Shown here in pieces: positions 13,201 through 16,192 of a stretch of DNA of 16,192 bases (the first letter of the stretch is position 1; every line of letters starts with the position of its first letter). Both the position numbers and the translations under genes were made by a program. Under the pieces are notes generated by a model that was not told the origin of the DNA, searched no databases, and worked only from the letters and a program-made list of their open reading frames with translations. This DNA comes from SFTH01 sp963643985 (lineage in GTDB: Bacteria > Bacillota > Clostridia > Christensenellales > Aristaeellaceae), in the NCBI GenBank assembly GCA_963643985.1, contig CAVINP010000042.1, forward strand, positions 1 through 16,192. The letters are read 5' to 3'.

Positions 13201-16192
13201 GCCTCGCGGTCGTGTCCGAAGTCCGGAACGATATCGACACCATCGCCGTGGCCGGCCAGGATCCCATCGGCCGTCAGCCCGAGGCGCAGAAGACCTCGCC
13301 CGAACTGTTCAAGGAAGCTACCTCGGCAGGCTCGCAGGCGAACAATACCACCACGAAGGACATCGCGGTGGATGCCGCCGTGGCCGTCAACCTGATCACC
13401 AACGATGTCAAGGCGCAGGTGTTGGACGGTGCAAAGCTGACGCTCGACGGCGGCAATCTTATCGAAACCGATATTATAATAGGAAAGAACGAGGACGGTT
13501 CCGATCTGTATGAGACGGTGAACCTCTACGTTCGCGCCTATGAACGCGGTCAGACCTACACCGCCACCTCCGGCTTTGCCACCGGCAACAGTGCGGCCAT
13601 CGGCGGCAGCGTGGCAGTCAACCTCGCAAGCTCCGATGTGAATGCGACGCTCCTGGGCAGCGGCACGATCGCGGGCAGAATGCGCGTTCAGGCCAAGACC
13701 TCCAATGAGGACGAAGCCAACGCACTGGCCATGGTGACCGGCGCGAGCTTGGATCGTTACCTGCAGAAGATCCGTGACTTCAGCACCCTCATCAACGCGA
13801 CCGACAGCCCCTCCACCGGCGGCGTCAATGCGAAGATCATGGAGAAGTTCAACAGCTTCTCCACGCCCTACGCCACCTCCGGCAAGAACGCGGTCAAGGG
13901 TCTGCCGATGATGTCGATGGTGTTTGCCAAGCTCCCGGTGAAGATCCCCGACACGGCAAGCACCACGGGCAACACTTCCGCGGACGGTGCACTTGCGGAC
14001 AGCGGCACAAAGCTTCCCACCAACCCCGCCGCAAACAAGATCAACATCGCCGCGGCCGTGGCCGTCAACCTCACCGAGCACGACTCCGAGGCACTTGTGG
14101 ACGGCAGGTTCACCGCAACGGATGTCAAGGTCGAGGGCGAAAACCGCGCCAACTTCAAGACGAACGGCTCCGGCGCGACCGTGACCGCCGTGACCGATCT
14201 GAACGCCAACAACATCTCCGTCGGCGTGGCAATTTCGATAAACGGTAACACGGCCGATGCCCGCATGGGCGGCGACATCAACGCCACCGGCGGCAAGGAA
14301 AACATGGACGACTATGACGGCGACGTTTCCGTCACTTCAACGCTCACCCAGAATCAGGACGGCAAGTACCGCGGCCTGCTGGCGGCACAGTCCGTGGCCG
14401 GCTCCATCGGCGGCAAGTCCGGCAAGGTCGGCTTCGCCGGCGCAGCCTCCGTGGTGGTTGCCCAGGCGAGCGCGACGGCGGAAATCCTCGGGGGCGCGAT
14501 CGTTCGCGGCGGCGATGCGGACGTGTCCGTCACCGACAAGAGCAAGCTGGCGGTCAGAGCCGGCGGTATCACCGTGGGCGGCCAGAAGGTCGGCATCGGT
14601 GCATCCCTGGCAGTGATCTACGCCGAGAACAAGCTCAATGCCTTCGTGGGTAATTCGGCCGGGATCTATGCGGACACACTGGATGTCACGGCAAAGAAGC
14701 TCGAGATCACGAGCGATGACTACGCGTTCCCCTTCGATTCGAGCTACCTGTTCACCGTGGACGTGTCCGATGAGAACCCCGAAAACAAGGGCATCGTCAA
14801 CCTGAACCTCACGGGCAGCAAGAAGAGCCTCGAGGTCAATCTGGGCGTGGACAAGCTGACGGACGCGCTCGACATGCTCAATTACTTCGCCTCCGTCAAC
14901 TATTACATCGAAGCCATCGGCGGCGCGGTTGCCGAAGGCCTGCAGTCCGAAGATGCATTCTCGGGCTCCTTTGCGATGCTCTACGCAACCGGCGAGACGA
15001 ACGCCGAAATCGGAGACAACGTGACGATCGATCTTCGCGGCGATCTGACGGTGCAGGCCGACTCGGCCTCGACCACCCGCGTGATCGGCGGCGCGGTTTC
15101 TGTATCCCGCGGCATGGGCGCGGGCGTGAACGTGGCGGGCATCGTGGATAAGGACAGCGTCACGGCCGCACTCGGCGGCACGGGCGGCCATGTCGATGCC
15201 GGGAACATAAACGTACTCTCCGCAGCGAAGAGCAACGTCCTCACCGTGACGGCAGCGGTCAATGTTTCCACCAACAACGGCGCGGCTGTCGGCGGCGCGA
15301 TCAACGTGATCTCGACCGGCAACGATGTCGCAGCCCGTATCGGCGACGGCTTGACGGTGAACGCCGACGGCGCGGTCAAGGTCGATGCGGTTAATGTGGC
15401 AAAGCTCCTGCCCATCTCGGCGGATGTCGCCGTAGCGAACAGCCCCGAACCGGCGGCCGGCGGTACCTACTCCGCCATCATCAACGGTAACACGACAAAA
15501 GCGGGCGTCGGCAAGGGCACGGGCGTCACCGCCACGGACGATGTGCTGGTGAATGCCGACAGCACCGAGCAGCTCATCAATGTGCTTGCATCCGTCTCCG
15601 CATCCCGTCAGGGTACGGCAGCGGCGGGCACGATCGGCCTGCTCGTCAGTCAGTCCGATACCGTATCGGAAGTGGGCGACTCCTCAAGCCTCATATCCGA
15701 GACGGGCAAGGTCGAAGTGCTGGCAGACGGCGATGTCTATCAGATCAACGTCGTGGCGGCCGCCACAGGTACCGGCGGCGAGAGCGCTGCGGGCGCGGCC
15801 GTTGAGATCGGCGTGTTCAGCCACAAGGTGCGCACGATCATCGGCGAAAAGGCATCCCTGATCGCACGGAATGTCGCCGCAGGCAAGAATGTCATCGTGC
15901 TGGCACAGGGCAAGGACCAGACCGTGATCGCCACCTTCGGCGGCGCAGTCTCCAAGGACGGCGCACTCAGCGGCACGATCGTGACCATCGTCGGCGAGAG
16001 CGAAATTTCCTCTATCGTTAAGGACGGCGCCGTGATTGAGGCGGGGGACACCGTCGTCATCTACGCCGACCTCGATGCGGGCCTGTACAATGCGGCGGGC
16101 AGCATTTCCGCCGCAGGCAAGAACGCCGTCGGCGCGACGGTCAACACCATGACCGTGAACAACCGCGTCATCACCGATGTGGGCGATCTGGC
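7278..16192 (+). CDS. Giant secreted/surface beta-repeat protein, adhesin-like, 3' end outside window
   Basis: Open frame of at least 2,971 codons with no stop, and still open at the window end. It crosses two N runs (27 and 642 bases, both multiples of three) without losing frame. AAGGGAG lies 9 bases before the ATG. A basic N-terminus (KKLFGKKRKAMAR) precedes a hydrophobic stretch (about residues 18-38), which is a signal peptide or membrane anchor. Then come a Pro/Glu/Thr/Ala-rich stalk (about 50-175) with 12-residue repeats, and a beta-rich domain (about 230-1090) with RTX-like Gly/Asp motifs at about 401-622. From about residue 1315 degenerate beta repeats of the form VGIGASxAVxxxxNxxAxxG recur, with helical inserts. 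Cys residues are very rare. This architecture resembles giant filamentous adhesins (FhaB/LktA-like, LEPR-XLL-type proteins). No enzymatic motif or cell-wall sorting signal is visible; the latter would be downstream. Adhesion is inferred; export and repeat structure are seen. Confidence 0.9.
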   Translation, partial: MMKKLFGKKRKAMARNGMCIAVSLLLCMVMLGVGIGIGRSAQGSAYGESVTQIGETPLPANAAEQQVSAAETQTEEAEQAGPETGAAALPSGSVSAETQSPEVTVAPEATEVPETTAEPEATDIPETTAEPEVTDIPEITAEPEXXXXXXXXXEPEITAETGTGAAAEAIVTPALPEAQIHADAAAAAPITLDETTSSSGSTTEAITDAAGVVVQSDTARDYETQPGSVYIRELGKSRTYGNTDSENAIQAALADALTHVRSLSAMGEDATATLVVSDGTYQGGIDLTSENNSTLAILIKDILDLNTTGGKSFTINIAAADAVTENEDGSVSFDAESAGNVKLEGDVNVSMKGLNLVLAGLYYSTRSLINVDGAESIEVYGTTQDDVINVNARNVKKRVKVDAGKGNDTVDVKVSKQAVGFKIDIDLATVGAAINDFVGIAKLVRDRDLTNVPDAVFDFMQTVMDGIDKSIVGPLQSIGTVAVDVLLGEGDDVANVKLLDGSDLELTLTPANGSYVDGTADFSVALDLNAAALTIDGGSGSDRLTVTGGRECSLAQDLTKAVNDYVLDSLLNMNVELPETNISLKGDEGDDTITVGTTAAFATPGKTGIDVDAGEGFDRLHLDGKLDDSVAADARITANADRSSYSINAMAQISFVDTVTDIIGAGDLSIDLKKSFELTTKNVDAVTDTLKNKRTIRVSDITAGDIALDFTDYVVSAENVNLNEGIEGTEAEYRGLVNFDIADTGLVFDTTPIMSNIVLDLSDVADYGDLVIEKISAPQLNVMITANVLDSVTIGDITGRNVIVSMKGTDEAIAELDLDVVHNDLSTDESLRVKLGLYDAERNLDIDVTGRIQASEAVSIASGLTLNKAFIPGEDLLEKYAGIDFNPVTLKFGRSEIDISGTILAGGSIDIRSEVNVDIDATNGVLSLLVPVAVAGSFGHSKVEVSGDARLVSGWQGEESSTYNKAGIVLSSKSKNTITASASGGVLPFSVGLGMVSFETSTIVTGNAKLISGADVTIAADSFVSSIITATGKTSNVFNVDPRSGIFVAGNLVLAETCAKLDGSASIEAADKVSVDSAAHNYVSTVSVALPASEQTTSEXXXXXXXXXXXXXXXXXXXXXXXXXXXXXXXXXXXXXXXXXXXXXXXXXXXXXXXXXXXXXXXXXXXXXXXXXXXXXXXXXXXXXXXXXXXXXXXXXXXXXXXXXXXXXXXXXXXXXXXXXXXXXXXXXXXXXXXXXXXXXXXXXXXXXXXXXXXXXXXXXXXXXXXXXXXXXXXXXXXXXXXXXXXXXXXXXXXXXXXXXXXXXXXXXXXXXXXSVGKGSFATVADASGTRARLSIPLGFVTVPLKPAYTSDPNSTGVGAAIAVEVLGVSVDAVVEDGIDFHAGPLDNIDIAADFVGDSLVQAAAGSAGGKAIAPVVTTLVGSVSVNATLGSGDKLTCTNDANITASNRMLRHLVSNAKATGEKAGIGAAIGVSVIDDSATAKLSRSVTAKDVTVQGTSVSRLWQKIYASAKGATPPKSETKEEQKSSSQEEYDKKIDEVLDKLSDTASSSTQKQEESGLDKTISGITTQLNKLATKLKGGNLGGEGDKAGSLAGKASSPATPEGSLQVAASLAVNAQRNTAKAMVGDDLTVTTTGDLTVRAAEDTDAVISADSSATNSTVGVGVGAAVNYININNIASVGTASLKVGGKLKVEANIFEDRKKRTVEEILTELLNYLASAEGTEILTDALIKEMGAQSLDQLLSKYEEYDKLSDAEKKQVRDLLIDELISELTDNPLSAANTTTSLATYVIEGMVDRFMEILSDPSFLIELFVDGNGSKMELLFKQKALTAEIAFEDLRDAVFAALSLKCGNPGELDGVGNRISTTAISGVGAANVGVAGSAAITVLDNDTQAIIAGAGADITVGGTVDIRANSAQKVYTTATASAANNGLPVKNKTGSGAAGKSVGIGASFAISVLNVDAEATLGENRKLKGDSLAVVSEVRNDIDTIAVAGQDPIGRQPEAQKTSPELFKEATSAGSQANNTTTKDIAVDAAVAVNLITNDVKAQVLDGAKLTLDGGNLIETDIIIGKNEDGSDLYETVNLYVRAYERGQTYTATSGFATGNSAAIGGSVAVNLASSDVNATLLGSGTIAGRMRVQAKTSNEDEANALAMVTGASLDRYLQKIRDFSTLINATDSPSTGGVNAKIMEKFNSFSTPYATSGKNAVKGLPMMSMVFAKLPVKIPDTASTTGNTSADGALADSGTKLPTNPAANKINIAAAVAVNLTEHDSEALVDGRFTATDVKVEGENRANFKTNGSGATVTAVTDLNANNISVGVAISINGNTADARMGGDINATGGKENMDDYDGDVSVTSTLTQNQDGKYRGLLAAQSVAGSIGGKSGKVGFAGAASVVVAQASATAEILGGAIVRGGDADVSVTDKSKLAVRAGGITVGGQKVGIGASLAVIYAENKLNAFVGNSAGIYADTLDVTAKKLEITSDDYAFPFDSSYLFTVDVSDENPENKGIVNLNLTGSKKSLEVNLGVDKLTDALDMLNYFASVNYYIEAIGGAVAEGLQSEDAFSGSFAMLYATGETNAEIGDNVTIDLRGDLTVQADSASTTRVIGGAVSVSRGMGAGVNVAGIVDKDSVTAALGGTGGHVDAGNINVLSAAKSNVLTVTAAVNVSTNNGAAVGGAINVISTGNDVAARIGDGLTVNADGAVKVDAVNVAKLLPISADVAVANSPEPAAGGTYSAIINGNTTKAGVGKGTGVTATDDVLVNADSTEQLINVLASVSASRQGTAAAGTIGLLVSQSDTVSEVGDSSSLISETGKVEVLADGDVYQINVVAAATGTGGESAAGAAVEIGVFSHKVRTIIGEKASLIARNVAAGKNVIVLAQGKDQTVIATFGGAVSKDGALSGTIVTIVGESEISSIVKDGAVIEAGDTVVIYADLDAGLYNAAGSISAAGKNAVGATVNTMTVNNRVITDVGDL
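7599..7760 (+). repeat. 36-base tandem repeats encoding a 12-residue stalk unit
   Basis: Units EATEVPETTAEP (7599-7634), EATDIPETTAEP (7635-7670) and EVTDIPEITAEP (7671-7706) are followed by a fourth unit, 7707-7742, mostly masked by N but beginning GAA and ending GAACCC. A partial fifth, EITAET, follows to 7760. Units 2 and 3 differ at only three bases. Such acidic Pro/Thr repeats are typical of extended wall-spanning stalks and are prone to copy-number change. Confidence 0.88.
7710..7736. other. 27-base run of N inside the stalk repeats
   Basis: Undetermined bases. The run begins and ends on codon boundaries of the giant gene. With its flanking GAA and GAACCC it exactly fills one 36-base repeat unit, so it is most simply an unresolved or masked repeat copy. 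Confidence 0.95.
8478..9143 (+). repeat. Five dispersed RTX-like Gly/Asp motifs in the giant protein
   Basis: Motifs at VDAGKGNDTVDV (8478-8513), LLGEGDDVANV (8733-8765), IDGGSGSDRLTV (8880-8915), LKGDEGDDTITVG (9027-9065) and VDAGEGFDRLHL (9108-9143) resemble the calcium-binding GGxGxDxLx nonapeptide turn. They occur singly rather than in consecutive arrays, spaced roughly 10-70 residues apart within beta-rich sequence. The motif resemblance is seen; calcium binding is inference. Confidence 0.6.
10577..11218. other. 642-base run of N inside the giant gene
   Basis: Undetermined bases. The length is a multiple of three (214 codons) and the same frame continues without stops on both sides: TTSE before, SVGKGSFATVADAS after. 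The gene is therefore treated as continuous, but missing repeats or a break inside cannot be excluded. Confidence 0.95.
11220..16192 (+). repeat. Degenerate adhesin-type beta-repeat array
   Basis: The core phrase recurs as GIGAAIGVSVIDDSATAKL (from 11673), VGVGVGAAVNYININNIASV (from 12258), VGIGASFAISVLNVDAEATL (from 13113), AAIGGSVAVNLASSDVNATL (from 13593) and VGIGASLAVIYAENKLNAFV (from 14589). Between these phrases lie segments like GGKLKVEA, GGTVDIRA or DTLDVTAK followed by Ala/Thr-rich strands. Spacing is irregular (roughly 160-330 residues between the clearest copies, with weaker ones between), so these are diverged protein repeats, not DNA tandem repeats. Confidence 0.75.

Noticed and set aside
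12072..14081. Minus-strand open frame of 669 codons
   Set aside because: Same artefact: low-complexity translation, no ribosome binding site recognised, fully opposite the beta-repeat coding frame.

Overview
The window looks like chromosomal DNA from a Gram-positive bacterium of the Bacillota (Firmicutes), most likely a GC-rich uncultured clostridium. The best marker is a minus-strand operon pairing a DnaD/DnaB_2-type primosomal protein with a DnaI/DnaC-type helicase-loader ATPase, a combination typical of Bacillota. Gram-positive style ribosome binding sites (GGAGGTGA, AAGGA, GAGGGAGG) and a bacterial-SH3 secreted protein fit this. The lineage is inferred from gene content only.

Layout. Positions 1-1039 hold an ISAs1-family transposase, cut at its N-terminus by the window edge and visibly less GC-rich than its surroundings. 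Positions 1133-4689 are minus-strand: a small secreted two-SH3 protein with its own promoter and terminator, and upstream of it a tightly coupled three-gene operon (DnaD-like, DnaI-like, and a ProXp-ala/YbaK-type tRNA-editing deacylase) joined by 4-base start/stop overlaps. Positions 4690-4960 are a divergent regulatory region with a near-consensus sigma-A promoter and a leader containing three consecutive inverted repeats. Positions 4961-6109 encode a regulator with a DNA-binding domain at each end: a MerR/excisionase-like HTH and a LuxR-type HTH.

From 6133 rightwards there is a secretion/adhesion locus. A promoter nested in a terminator-like hairpin drives an exported TPR protein (6222-7226). 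This is followed after 51 bases by a giant surface-protein gene that starts at 7278 and is still open at the end of the window (at least 2,971 codons, counting two runs of N that keep the frame). The giant protein has an N-terminal hydrophobic segment, a Pro/Glu/Thr-rich stalk with 12-residue tandem repeats, a beta-rich region with RTX-like Asp/Gly motifs, and then thousands of bases of degenerate adhesin-type beta repeats interrupted by charged alpha-helical inserts.

How the parts may work together: the replication-initiation operon is housekeeping. The regulator, TPR protein and giant protein are adjacent and co-oriented, and plausibly form one surface-display module in which the two-HTH protein controls expression and the TPR protein assists export, folding or anchoring. 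That functional link is inference. No tRNA, rRNA, CRISPR array or replication origin was recognised.
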